Positions 24,241 through 31,333 of a stretch of DNA of 64,000 nt are shown here, in pieces. Each line of letters opens with the position of its first letter. Position 1 is the first letter of the stretch. The DNA comes from a bacterium (GTDB lineage: Bacteria > Patescibacteria > Microgenomatia > Levybacterales > UBA12049): assembly GCA_021777565.1 (NCBI GenBank), contig JAJYDJ010000002.1, forward strand, positions 199,414 to 263,413, given 5' to 3'. The translations under genes were made by a program, and so were the position numbers. The notes beneath the pieces are model-generated. The model worked only from the letters and a program-made list of their open reading frames with translations, did no database searches and was not told the DNA's origin.

Positions 24241-24636
24241 ATGAGAGCAAAAAAAACTGTATCAAAGAAAAAGAAAGTGAATGTAGTCGTCTCTGAAAGA
24301 GGGCGTGTCTACATTAACGCAACATTTAATAACACCATGGTGACAGTAACCAATAATACTGGTGACGTCGTCGCATGGAGTTCATCCGGAGCAAAGGGGT
24401 TTAAGGGAACACGTAAATCTACTCCATATGCAGGAGGGTTGGCCGTAGAAGATGCAGTCAAGAAAGCAATGGAAGCAGGTATTACGATGGTTGATGTCTT
24501 TATTAAAGGACCAGGACCAGGACGAGACAGTGGTCTTCGCTCAGTTCGTGGTGCAGGACTTTCGATTATGTCAATTTCTGATATCACCCCTATCCCACAC
24601 AATGGGCCACGGGCGAAGAAGAAGCGACGTGTATAA
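24241..24636 (+). CDS. rpsK: Small ribosomal subunit protein uS11
   Basis: 131 residues with VYINATFNNTMVTVTNNTGDVVAWSSSGAKGFKG, KGPGPGRDSGLRSVRGAGL and the C-terminal ITPIPHNGPRAKKKRRV. It shapes the 30S platform near the E site. It follows rpsM by 1 nt. A TATAAT for rpsD overlaps its stop codon. Confidence 0.98.
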   Translation: MRAKKTVSKKKKVNVVVSERGRVYINATFNNTMVTVTNNTGDVVAWSSSGAKGFKGTRKSTPYAGGLAVEDAVKKAMEAGITMVDVFIKGPGPGRDSGLRSVRGAGLSIMSISDITPIPHNGPRAKKKRRV

Positions 24637-24637
24637 T
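24632..24637 (+). promoter_or_regulatory. -10 box in front of rpsD
   Basis: TATAAT overlapping the rpsK stop. Predicted +1 is 24644, a 6-nt leader before ATG 24650. Confidence 0.5.
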
Positions 24638-24649
24638 ACATAAAAACAT

Positions 24650-25255
24650 ATGGCACACTATATTGGACCAAAACATAAACTAGCACGAAGAGAAGGGGTA
24701 AACCTTTTGGATAAAACATCCAACACCCTCCTTCGCCGTCTTAACCAGATTCCTGGTATGCACGGGGCAAAACGAAGAAAGAAGCTCTCTGAATATGGGC
24801 AACAGCTGCGCGAGAAACAAAAGGCAAAAGTTATGTATGGAGTCCAAGAAAGACAATTTAAGACATTGGTGGACAAACTTCGTACCCGCAAAGGTGATAC
24901 AGGAGAATTGATTATTGCTGCGCTTGAGACACGTCTTGATAACGTCGTCTATCGTCTGGGATTTGCTTCTAGTAGATTCATGGCACGCCAAATCGTTTCC
25001 CATGGTCATATTATGGTAAATGGCAAAACACTCAACATCCCATCCTATGCAGTTAAAGTTGATGATGTGATTAGTCTTTCTGCTAAGATGCAGCAAAACC
25101 CACAAGTGGCAAAGCTTCTTACTGATGAGAATAAGGCAATGCCAGCATTTTTGGAGAAAAAAGCTACTGTTGGCAAGCTAATCCGCCAGCCAGAACGCAC
25201 CGATGTTGAAGTTCCATTTCAGACACAATTAATTGTTGAATATTATTCACGTTAA
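24650..25255 (+). CDS. rpsD: Small ribosomal subunit protein uS4
   Basis: 201 residues. N-terminus MAHYIGPKHKLARREGVNL, then KRRKKLSEYGQQLREKQKAKVMYGV, then an S4 RNA-binding domain with RLDNVVYRLGFASSRFMARQIVSHGHIMVNGK. It lacks zinc cysteines. A primary 16S-binding protein at the mRNA entrance; in E. coli it represses the alpha operon. Confidence 0.98.
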   Translation: MAHYIGPKHKLARREGVNLLDKTSNTLLRRLNQIPGMHGAKRRKKLSEYGQQLREKQKAKVMYGVQERQFKTLVDKLRTRKGDTGELIIAALETRLDNVVYRLGFASSRFMARQIVSHGHIMVNGKTLNIPSYAVKVDDVISLSAKMQQNPQVAKLLTDENKAMPAFLEKKATVGKLIRQPERTDVEVPFQTQLIVEYYSR

Positions 25256-25258
25256 TGC

Positions 25259-25264
25259 TATACT
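25259..25264 (+). promoter_or_regulatory. Leaderless promoter of rpoA
   Basis: TGCTATACT, the same extended -10 as at 795 and 1451. The hexamer ends 6 nt before ATG 25271. Confidence 0.65.
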
Positions 25265-25270
25265 ACCCAT

Positions 25271-26185
25271 ATGTTGAACACGACATTTACCGTTAAAGCG
25301 CTCAAAGAAACACCAGATTACGCACTTTTCGTAATCAGTCCATTGGACACCGGTTACGGTTACACACTCGGACATTCACTCAAGCGCACCATGCTTACTT
25401 CTATTGAAGGAGCAGCAATTACCTCAGTAAAGATTAACGGCGTCGCTCACAAATTCTCAACAGTTCCAGGTTTGAAAGAAAACGTCGTTGATTTCCTCCT
25501 TAACTTGAAAGAGCTTTCTGTTCGTCTTTCTGGCAGTAAAACATCTGCAACCGTTCGTCTCTCTGTAAAAGGTCCAAAAGAAATTACTGGAGCAGACGTT
25601 GAAGTTTCAGATGGTGTAGAAATTGCAAATCCAGATCACTATCTCGGTTACCTCTCAGACAAGAAACTTGAGATGGAAATGACTGTTGAAAAAGGATTTG
25701 GATACTCTTTGGCAGAAGAACGATCTTCTGAGGAAGTTGGCCAAATCATGGTTGATGCTATTTTCTCCCCAGTCAAGCGTGTTGATTACAAAGTAAGTAG
25801 TACTCGTGTAGGACGACAAACAAATCTTGATGAAGTTACTATGGAAGTATGGACCAATGGTTCAGTTACTCCACGTGAAGCTTTGGAAAGTGCAGCACGA
25901 ACACTCGCACAGTATTATGTACAAATGTACAACCCATCAGCAGAGGTAACAGCAGAAGCTCCTGTAAAAGCAGCAGCTGCAAACGATGGTGCATCAATCA
26001 CTATCGATGAACTCGACCTCCCAACACGTATTAGTAACAGTTTAAAAAATGGTGGTATTGAAAATGTAGCAGAATTACTTGCTACACCAAAGAAAGAATT
26101 AGCAAGTATGAGAAATATGGGAGCAAAGTCAATTACCGTGATCGAAGAAAAGTTAGCAGAAAAAGGGATTTCATTCCCTGTATAA
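25271..26185 (+). CDS. rpoA: RNA polymerase alpha subunit
   Basis: 304 residues. The N-terminal dimerisation domain has GYGYTLGHSLKRTMLTSIEGAAITSVKI and HKFSTVPGLKENVVDFLLNLKE. A Pro/Ala linker (about 225-240) joins the C-terminal domain, whose IDELDLPTRISNSLKNGGIENVAELL and MGAKSITVIEEKL helices bind UP elements and activators. Followed by a strong hairpin with a T-run before rplQ. Confidence 0.98.
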   Translation: MLNTTFTVKALKETPDYALFVISPLDTGYGYTLGHSLKRTMLTSIEGAAITSVKINGVAHKFSTVPGLKENVVDFLLNLKELSVRLSGSKTSATVRLSVKGPKEITGADVEVSDGVEIANPDHYLGYLSDKKLEMEMTVEKGFGYSLAEERSSEEVGQIMVDAIFSPVKRVDYKVSSTRVGRQTNLDEVTMEVWTNGSVTPREALESAARTLAQYYVQMYNPSAEVTAEAPVKAAAANDGASITIDELDLPTRISNSLKNGGIENVAELLATPKKELASMRNMGAKSITVIEEKLAEKGISFPV

Positions 26186-26199
26186 GTCGAAATTCGAAT

Positions 26200-26290
26200 A
26201 TCGAAATTCTAAACAACAGAAACGTTCGAGTTTTTCAAATGAATATTTGAGATTGTTTCGGATTTCGTCATAAGAATTTCGATTTTTTTT
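26200..26290 (+). terminator. Terminator or attenuator between rpoA and rplQ
   Basis: An 11-bp perfect stem pairs ATCGAAATTCT (26200-26210) with AGAATTTCGAT (26273-26283), followed by eight T (26283-26290). Inside the loop TCAAAT and ATTTGA form a second small hairpin. The 112-nt gap is unusual for this tightly packed cluster, and the T-run ends 6 nt before the rplQ start codon. Confidence 0.7.
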
Positions 26291-26296
26291 GTCTTT

Positions 26297-26770
26297 ATGA
26301 AGAAAAAAGTTTTTGGAAGAAGATTACAACGAGATACAAAGGAGCGTAAAGCACTCTTTAAGAGTCTGACACGTGAGCTCATTTTGTGTGATGGGATCAA
26401 GACAACTGAAGCAAAAGCAAAATCAGTCAAAGGATCTATTGAAAAATTGATCACCAAGGCTCGAGACAATGCATCAGAGACTAAAAGAATGCTTAGTGGT
26501 GTATACGAAGAAAAAGTTATCACTCGATTGGTTGACAATATCGCACCACGATTTGTCGGTCGTCCAGGTGGATATACTCGTATTGTACGCTTAGGTAATA
26601 GAGTACAGGATAATGCACCAATGGTTCTTTTGGAACTGGTTGAAGGTGAGAAAAAAGTAGAAAAAGCAGTCCCAACCGCTGCAGAAGCACCAAAAAAGGT
26701 CGAAAAGAAGACAAAAGTAGTGAAGACAACCGTAAAAAAAGAGACAAAAAAGGAGACAGCAAAGAAATAA
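26297..26770 (+). CDS. rplQ: Large ribosomal subunit protein bL17 with basic C-terminal tail
   Basis: 157 residues; the core (1-115) has RRLQRDTKERKALFKSLTRELI, AKSVKGSIEKLITKA and RPGGYTRIVRLGNRVQDNAPMVLLELV. The last 40 residues are a Lys/Thr/Glu/Ala-rich extension. It lies near the tunnel exit. rplM begins 1 nt after its stop. Confidence 0.97.
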   Translation: MKKKVFGRRLQRDTKERKALFKSLTRELILCDGIKTTEAKAKSVKGSIEKLITKARDNASETKRMLSGVYEEKVITRLVDNIAPRFVGRPGGYTRIVRLGNRVQDNAPMVLLELVEGEKKVEKAVPTAAEAPKKVEKKTKVVKTTVKKETKKETAKK

Positions 26771-26771
26771 T

Positions 26772-27206
26772 ATGAAACTTAGTCACGCAACAAAGACAAC
26801 AAAACAGACAGAACTGGCACATGCATGGCACTTGATTGATGCAAAAGACCAGACACTTGGTCGTATTTCAACAAAAGTTGCTGAATTATTAATTGGTAAG
26901 AAAAAGCCAAACTTTGTAACCAATCTTGATTGTGGTGACTTTGTTGTTGTACTGAATGCAGAGACCGTAAAGGTAACTGGTAAAAAATTCACTGACAAAG
27001 TGTATTATCGTCATTCACAAATGCCAGGTGGATTTAAAGCAGAGACATTTAAAGAGCTTATTAATCGTCGACCAGAAGCAGCGCTAGAGCATGCAATTCG
27101 CGGCATGTTGCCAAAAAACAAACTTCGTGCGAAAATGCTCAAGAGACTTCGTGTCGTCGTTGGAAATGAAAATCCTTTCCAAGAGAATTTTCCAAAGGAG
27201 AAATAA
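26772..27206 (+). CDS. rplM: Large ribosomal subunit protein uL13
   Basis: 144 residues. WHLIDAKDQTLGRISTKVAELLIGKKKPNF, the CGDFVVVLNAETVKVTGKK strand, YYRHSQMPGG and AIRGMLPKNKLRAKMLKRLRVVVG are all present. An early-assembly 50S protein. It pairs with rpsI downstream (3-nt gap), the universal rplM-rpsI order. Confidence 0.98.
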   Translation: MKLSHATKTTKQTELAHAWHLIDAKDQTLGRISTKVAELLIGKKKPNFVTNLDCGDFVVVLNAETVKVTGKKFTDKVYYRHSQMPGGFKAETFKELINRRPEAALEHAIRGMLPKNKLRAKMLKRLRVVVGNENPFQENFPKEK

Positions 27207-27209
27207 TAT

Positions 27210-27677
27210 ATGGAACCAGAAGTGAAAGTAAAAAAAACAAGTAAAAAAGAATACGCATACGCAGTTGGACGCCGTAAGGAGTCAACAGCACGTATCCGTG
27301 TGTATACAAATACTCCATCTCTTGAGATGTGGGGAGAGACAAAAATTGAAAAAGGGAAGATGTATGTGAACCAATTGCCAATTGAGAAATACTTCAATGG
27401 CAAAACTCATGAACCAATGTATCTTAAGCCTTTAGTAGCAACTGACACGGTTGGTAAATTTACTATTACTGCCCGCGTAGTAAGTGGTGGACACAAGGGT
27501 CAGCTGGATGCTTTCGTTCATGGACTTGCACGTGCTCTTTTGGCTCTTGATAGTACCAAATATCACAAACTTCTCAAATCAGCAGGATTCTTGACCCGCG
27601 ATGCACGCGTACGCCAACGACGTAATGTCGGTACTGGTGGAAAAGCACGACGTGCCAAACAGTCTCCAAAGCGATAA
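27210..27677 (+). CDS. rpsI: Small ribosomal subunit protein uS9
   Basis: 155 residues with about 15 extra basic/polar residues at the N-terminus, then YAYAVGRRKESTARIRVY, VVSGGHKGQLDAFVHGLARALL and the C-terminal tail RNVGTGGKARRAKQSPKR that reaches the P-site tRNA (the family usually ends in KR, as here). It is last gene of the ribosomal cluster. Confidence 0.98.
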   Translation: MEPEVKVKKTSKKEYAYAVGRRKESTARIRVYTNTPSLEMWGETKIEKGKMYVNQLPIEKYFNGKTHEPMYLKPLVATDTVGKFTITARVVSGGHKGQLDAFVHGLARALLALDSTKYHKLLKSAGFLTRDARVRQRRNVGTGGKARRAKQSPKR

Positions 27678-27711
27678 ATCGCCCTTACAAGAAATCGATA
27701 TAGTTTATCTC

Positions 27712-27828
27712 TTATTTTTTATTTACTTGTTTCCATAACCACATGCCCAAAAGCACGAGGTCAATAAATACCACAAGATATAATATTGATCCGAAGATGC
27801 TAAAACCTCCTCCATACCAACTCATCAT
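27712..27828 (-). CDS. Small single-pass membrane protein (38 aa)
   Basis: An unlisted-size gene: ATGATG at 27828-27823 to TAA at 27712. After a short MMSWYGGG head comes one hydrophobic helix (FSIFGSILYLVVFIDLVLLG) and a basic end (KQVNKK), giving a probable inside-C orientation. An AAAGGGGATGAT sequence, close to the canonical Shine-Dalgarno, lies 4 nt upstream, and TATGCT is a weak -10 candidate. I do not recognise the family; it could be non-coding, but the sharp hydrophobic-basic pattern and ribosome site favour a gene. Confidence 0.5.
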   Translation of the reverse strand: MMSWYGGGFSIFGSILYLVVFIDLVLLGMWLWKQVNKK

Positions 27829-27917
27829 TTTTATCATCCCCTTTCATATTTAGCATAGATCACACTATCATTTTTTGCTAATACATTTTCCACTCTTGTA
27901 TTTGTGAAAAATTTGCT

Positions 27918-27923
27918 TATAAT
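27918..27923 (+). promoter_or_regulatory. Leaderless promoter of the SurA-like gene
   Basis: TATAAT ends 6 nt before ATG 27930; predicted +1 on the start codon. Confidence 0.7.
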
Positions 27924-27929
27924 AAAAAT

Positions 27930-28673
27930 ATGCCAACGAAAAAAAAGACAACAACAGTGAAGAAGACAACCGCTGCTGCTCCAGTAAAACGAACCAGAAC
28001 AACATCTCGCAAAGTAAAACCCCAAGAAGAAATGTTTGTTGAAGAAGTCGTAATGACAGAAACGGCACAATCAAAAAATTCACTTTTTGCATTTAACAAA
28101 AAGAAAACAATTCGTCTTGTTATCGGTATTTTTGTTGTTGGTGTTATTTTGTACCTCATCAGAAGTTGGTTTATCGTTGCTATTGTTAACGGACGCCCAA
28201 TCTGGAGATATTCATTTGATAGACAACTTGAACAACAAGGTGGTAAGCAAGTTCTTTCTAACCTAGAAACAAAGATGCTTATTCAGCAAGAAGCAGATCG
28301 CAGACACATCACTGTCAGTGATAAAGAACTCGCAGATTCACAAAAACAAATTGAACAAAGTCTTGCGTCCCAAAATCAGACACTTTCAGCAGCATTAACT
28401 GCCCGAGGCATGTCTATGTCTGACTTTAGAGATCAACTGTATCTGCAAAAATTAATTGAAAAACTTCTTGGGAGTCAGATCGCTGTCTCAGACACCGAAA
28501 TTAATGATTTCTTGGCACAGAATAAAGATTTCCTTCCACAGGGAATGAGTGATGCAGATGCGTCCTCCAGTGCACGTGAGCAGCTTATGCAACAGAAGGT
28601 ACAGACAGTATTCCCAACATATCTGGCAGGATTGCAGAAAAATGCCAAGATCATTGACTTCGTAAGCTTCTAA
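27930..28673 (+). CDS. Membrane-anchored SurA N-terminal-like protein
   Basis: 247 residues. Residues 1-33 are Lys/Thr/Arg-rich and cytoplasmic; one membrane helix follows (about 55-75, TIRLVIGIFVVGVILYLI). The outer part has the SurA/PrsA N-terminal chaperone pattern: VNGRPIWRYSFDRQLEQQGGKQVLSNLETKMLIQQEA, KELADSQKQIEQ and a helix with the MSMSDFRDQLYLQKLIEKLL signature. No parvulin isomerase domain is present, so it is probably a chaperone only. It may assist secreted proteins together with the cyclophilin at 2848 (inference). Confidence 0.85.
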   Translation: MPTKKKTTTVKKTTAAAPVKRTRTTSRKVKPQEEMFVEEVVMTETAQSKNSLFAFNKKKTIRLVIGIFVVGVILYLIRSWFIVAIVNGRPIWRYSFDRQLEQQGGKQVLSNLETKMLIQQEADRRHITVSDKELADSQKQIEQSLASQNQTLSAALTARGMSMSDFRDQLYLQKLIEKLLGSQIAVSDTEINDFLAQNKDFLPQGMSDADASSSAREQLMQQKVQTVFPTYLAGLQKNAKIIDFVSF

Positions 28674-28687
28674 AGAATCTAACTGGT

Positions 28688-28716
28688 CCTCTGTAGGTGC
28701 CCTAAAAGAGGTTTTT
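28688..28716 (+). terminator. Intrinsic terminator after the SurA-like gene
   Basis: CCTCT (28688-28692) pairs with AGAGG (28707-28711), with an inner TAGG/CCTA stem and TGC loop, then five T. Confidence 0.75.
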
Positions 28717-28731
28717 CATGTGTTTGTAGTG

Positions 28732-28802
28732 TCGGGATGCCCAGAATCGGACTGGGACTACCGCACCCCCAGCGCGGCGTACTACCACTATACTACATCC
28801 CG
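28732..28802 (-). tRNA. tRNA-Pro (anticodon GGG)
   Basis: On the minus strand a 71-nt cloverleaf folds: acceptor CGGGATG/CATCCCG with the bacterial tRNA-Pro C1-G72 pair and A73; D-stem GTAT/GTAC with A14, G18, G19, A21; anticodon stem CCGCG/TGCGG (last pair G-T) with loop CTGGGGG, anticodon GGG; 4-nt variable loop; T-stem CCCAG/CTGGG. The T-loop reads TCCGATT, with C at position 55 instead of the nearly invariant T. CCA is not encoded. A TAAAAT box lies about 17 nt upstream on the minus strand. Confidence 0.93.
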
Positions 28803-28880
28803 TTTATGGCTAAAGCCTATTTTATCACAGGAAAATGTAAATTGTTCTAGTTTTATCTCTTGTAATTTGTCTCGTGTTAG

Positions 28881-28886
28881 GATAAT
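28881..28886 (+). promoter_or_regulatory. -10 box of recA
   Basis: GATAAT, predicted +1 near 28893, about 8-nt leader before ATG 28901. No LexA-type GAAC-N4-GTTC dyad was seen in the 100 nt upstream. Confidence 0.45.
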
Positions 28887-28900
28887 TTATCTATATACCT

Positions 28901-30004
28901 ATGGCACGTACATCTACCCCCAAAACAACCGGTGTATCCTCAGATGCAGATACAGAACACAAATTAGAAGCGGTCAAACTTGCAATGGAAGCAATTGAAA
29001 AACAATTTGGTCGCGGCTCTATTATGCGCTTTGGAGAAGCAGCCGGGAAATTAGATATTTCTGTTATCTCAACAGGGATTCTTCCTGTAGATATCGCTCT
29101 TGGAGTCGGTGGACTTCCTCGAGGAAGAATTGTAGAGATCTACGGACCTGAAGCCTCAGGTAAAACAACGGTATGTCTTTCTGTTATTGCTCAAGCCCAA
29201 AAGCATGGGGGAGTGGCTGCCTTTATTGATGCTGAACATGCACTTGATCCACTTCGTGCGCAGCAGATTGGGGTCAAGCTTGATGAACTCTTGATCTCAC
29301 AGCCTGATACAGGAGAACAAGCACTTGAAATTGCTGAGAGTTTAGTCCGCTCTGGTGGCATAGATGTACTCGTTATTGACTCAGTTGCAGCTCTTGTCCC
29401 GAAAGCAGAAATTGAAGGAGAAATGGGTGATGCAATGGTAGGACTGCAAGCACGACTCATGTCTCAGGCTCTTCGTAAGTTGACTGGTGTAGTTGCCAAA
29501 TCCAAAACACTTCTAATTTTTACCAATCAACTCCGTCAAAAAATCGGTGTGATGTTTGGAAACCCGGAAACAACCACTGGTGGGTTAGCTCTTAAGTTCT
29601 ATGCGTCAGTTCGTATCGATATCCGAAAAATCGAGACGTTGAAAGTTGGGGATAAAGTAGTTGGGTCACGACATCGTGCAAAGATTGTGAAAAATAAAGT
29701 TGCCGTGCCATTTAGAATTGCAGAATTTGAAATTACTGAAGAAGGTATCTCTCGTGAAGGAGGCATTCTGGATGTAGCCATTGAAATGGGCATTATTCAG
29801 AAGTCTGGTGCATTTTTGCGTTACGAAGGAGAAATGCTCGGGCAAGGGCGTAGTGCAGCTATCCAGACACTCCAAGAGAATAAGGACCTTCAGAAAAAGA
29901 TGGTGAGTCAGATTATGGACCAAGCAAAATCTCATGCTCCAATGACGGTTGGACATGAAGAAGATGAAGATGGTGAAGACAAAACTTCTGAAGAACTAGG
30001 ATAG
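28901..30004 (+). CDS. recA: Recombinase RecA
   Basis: 367 residues. Walker A is GPEASGKTT (about 77-85), Walker B LLVIDSV-like VLVIDSVAALVPKAEIEGEMGD, loop L2 TNQLRQKIGVMFGNPETTTGGLALKFYAS. It forms filaments on single-stranded DNA for recombination and LexA cleavage. The C-terminus is acidic (EEDEDGEDKTSEELG), as in many RecA. RecX, its inhibitor, is encoded nearby at 30658. The stop abuts that of the convergent kinase gene. Confidence 0.99.
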   Translation: MARTSTPKTTGVSSDADTEHKLEAVKLAMEAIEKQFGRGSIMRFGEAAGKLDISVISTGILPVDIALGVGGLPRGRIVEIYGPEASGKTTVCLSVIAQAQKHGGVAAFIDAEHALDPLRAQQIGVKLDELLISQPDTGEQALEIAESLVRSGGIDVLVIDSVAALVPKAEIEGEMGDAMVGLQARLMSQALRKLTGVVAKSKTLLIFTNQLRQKIGVMFGNPETTTGGLALKFYASVRIDIRKIETLKVGDKVVGSRHRAKIVKNKVAVPFRIAEFEITEEGISREGGILDVAIEMGIIQKSGAFLRYEGEMLGQGRSAAIQTLQENKDLQKKMVSQIMDQAKSHAPMTVGHEEDEDGEDKTSEELG

Positions 30005-30619
30005 TTATTTCTCAAACTTCTCGTTAATCAATGCAAGTGCTTTTTCAAAAACTTCCTCTCGAGTAGTCACCGGAAGCAATGGCATCTGATAGGTATCTGT
30101 CTCACGCTGTAACCACTCATTAAACTTTATTAGCCAAATGTGTTCAATTTTTTTAATTTCGTCAGAATACTTGTCTGCATCATTCCATAGGCCCCGATTG
30201 AAGATCACATCTTTCAACCTATCAACGTCGGTATCTGTTAAAAAAAGAGGAATAATTTGTTTTCCCTCAGGTTGGTACTCATGTAGCTCCTTTGGCATAA
30301 GGGCAACTCCTTCTATAACGTATGATTGCCAGTCATAGTTAGTTTCGATAAAACGCTTTACACCTTCCCATACATCACTACTTTCATTAATTTGGTTTTG
30401 TACAATTTGCTCTGGGGTAAATTTCTCAAAATACTCTTCTGGAGTAATATCTACGCTATCAAAAAGAAATGGATATTCTTTTTTAGTGACGAGTTCCTGC
30501 ATAAATGACCTGATGATATCAGTAGAGATATAGGGGATACTGAAATGCTTAGCAAGTGACTTTGCTAGACTACTTTTACCAGCACATGGTGAACCACCAA
30601 TAAGTATGATTTTTTGCAT
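30005..30619 (-). CDS. P-loop kinase-like ATPase (2-phosphoglycerate kinase type)
   Basis: 204 residues. N-terminal Walker A GGSPCAGKSS (residues 8-17), followed by KHFSIPYISTDIIRSFM, a pattern shared with 2-phosphoglycerate kinase and shikimate/gluconate kinase-like P-loop proteins. The IEGVALMPKEL segment suggests a Walker-B-like strand. It probably phosphorylates a small metabolite; the substrate is not visible. It has its own leaderless promoter and lies between recA and recX on the opposite strand. Confidence 0.75.
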   Translation of the reverse strand: MQKIILIGGSPCAGKSSLAKSLAKHFSIPYISTDIIRSFMQELVTKKEYPFLFDSVDITPEEYFEKFTPEQIVQNQINESSDVWEGVKRFIETNYDWQSYVIEGVALMPKELHEYQPEGKQIIPLFLTDTDVDRLKDVIFNRGLWNDADKYSDEIKKIEHIWLIKFNEWLQRETDTYQMPLLPVTTREEVFEKALALINEKFEK

Positions 30620-30625
30620 ACGGTG

Positions 30626-30631
30626 ATTATA
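30626..30631 (-). promoter_or_regulatory. Leaderless promoter of the kinase-like gene
   Basis: On the minus strand TATAAT ends 6 nt before ATG 30619. It is divergent with the recX promoter at 30646, leaving only 14 bp between the boxes. Confidence 0.7.
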
Positions 30632-30645
30632 TCAAATACTCCTGT

Positions 30646-30651
30646 TACAAT
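30646..30651 (+). promoter_or_regulatory. Leaderless promoter of recX
   Basis: TGTTACAAT (extended -10) ending 6 nt before ATG 30658. Confidence 0.65.
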
Positions 30652-30657
30652 ACTCAC

Positions 30658-31236
30658 ATGGAATCCCTTTTAAATGCTGCGTTGCAATACCTTTCTCGAA
30701 GACCACGAAGTGAAAAAGAAATACGAGCATATCTTCAGAAGAAACTCCAGAAGAGGGCATGCATAATCGCAAAAGGAAAAGATGAGGAAGTACTGCTCCA
30801 GATGAGGAAAGTACTTAGTGAAGAAATAGAACAGGTGGTCAGTCGTCTCAGGGAACTTCATTTTATCGATGATTTTGCTTTTGCCAAATGGTGGGTAGAG
30901 CAGCGTACTCGCGTCAAGCCAAAAGGGTGGCATGCAATTCTTTTTGAGCTACGGCAAAAAGGGATCACCCAAAACGTCATTGATGATATCAAAGAAGAGA
31001 TTGCACGTGGGATAGATGAAGCGAAGGCTAGTCTTGATGCTGGGGTACTAGCTCAGGACAGTGTCCGAAATGAGTTCTCCCTGGCTCTGGAGTTGGCGAA
31101 AAAGAAAATGAGAATCATAGGGACTCTGCCTAGGGAGAAGGTCTATCAGCGACTAGGAGGGTTCTTAGGGCGACGAGGCTTCTCTATGGATACGATACGG
31201 CGTGTATTTGACGAGGTTTTGCCAAAAAGTGTATAA
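30658..31236 (+). CDS. recX: Regulatory protein RecX
   Basis: 192 residues. Early LSRRPRSEKEIRAYLQKKL and later LRELHFIDDFAFAKWWVEQRTRVKPKGWHAILFELRQKGI are characteristic of RecX three-helix repeats. It binds the RecA filament groove and limits its activity. It is unusually separated from recA by a gene on the other strand. Its stop overlaps the rny -10 box. Confidence 0.92.
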   Translation: MESLLNAALQYLSRRPRSEKEIRAYLQKKLQKRACIIAKGKDEEVLLQMRKVLSEEIEQVVSRLRELHFIDDFAFAKWWVEQRTRVKPKGWHAILFELRQKGITQNVIDDIKEEIARGIDEAKASLDAGVLAQDSVRNEFSLALELAKKKMRIIGTLPREKVYQRLGGFLGRRGFSMDTIRRVFDEVLPKSV

Positions 31237-31237
31237 T
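31232..31237 (+). promoter_or_regulatory. -10 box for the rny transcript
   Basis: TATAAT overlapping the recX stop codon. Predicted +1 is near 31244, giving a leader of about 90 nt. Confidence 0.55.
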
Positions 31238-31248
31238 AAGCATAGGAA

Positions 31249-31322
31249 CAGAAGGATAAATGCATATGTGCACGGATTCTTACACGATATCCCACAACGC
31301 CTAAAACACAGGCATCCTTCTG
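31249..31322 (+). repeat. Inverted repeat spanning the rny leader
   Basis: CAGAAGGAT (31249-31257) is perfectly complementary to ATCCTTCTG (31314-31322) across a 56-nt loop. The pair would close the leader RNA into one domain, ending 11 nt before the rny ATG. Confidence 0.6.
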
Positions 31323-31333
31323 CTGAATAAAAT

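Noticed and set aside
26186..26225. Short repeats of CGAAATTC as a CRISPR-like or integration site
   Set aside because: Only two close copies without regular spacers; explained better by the stem of the rpoA-rplQ hairpin.
28801..28900. LexA/SOS box before recA
   Set aside because: No GAAC-N4-GTTC-like dyad or other inverted repeat was found there.
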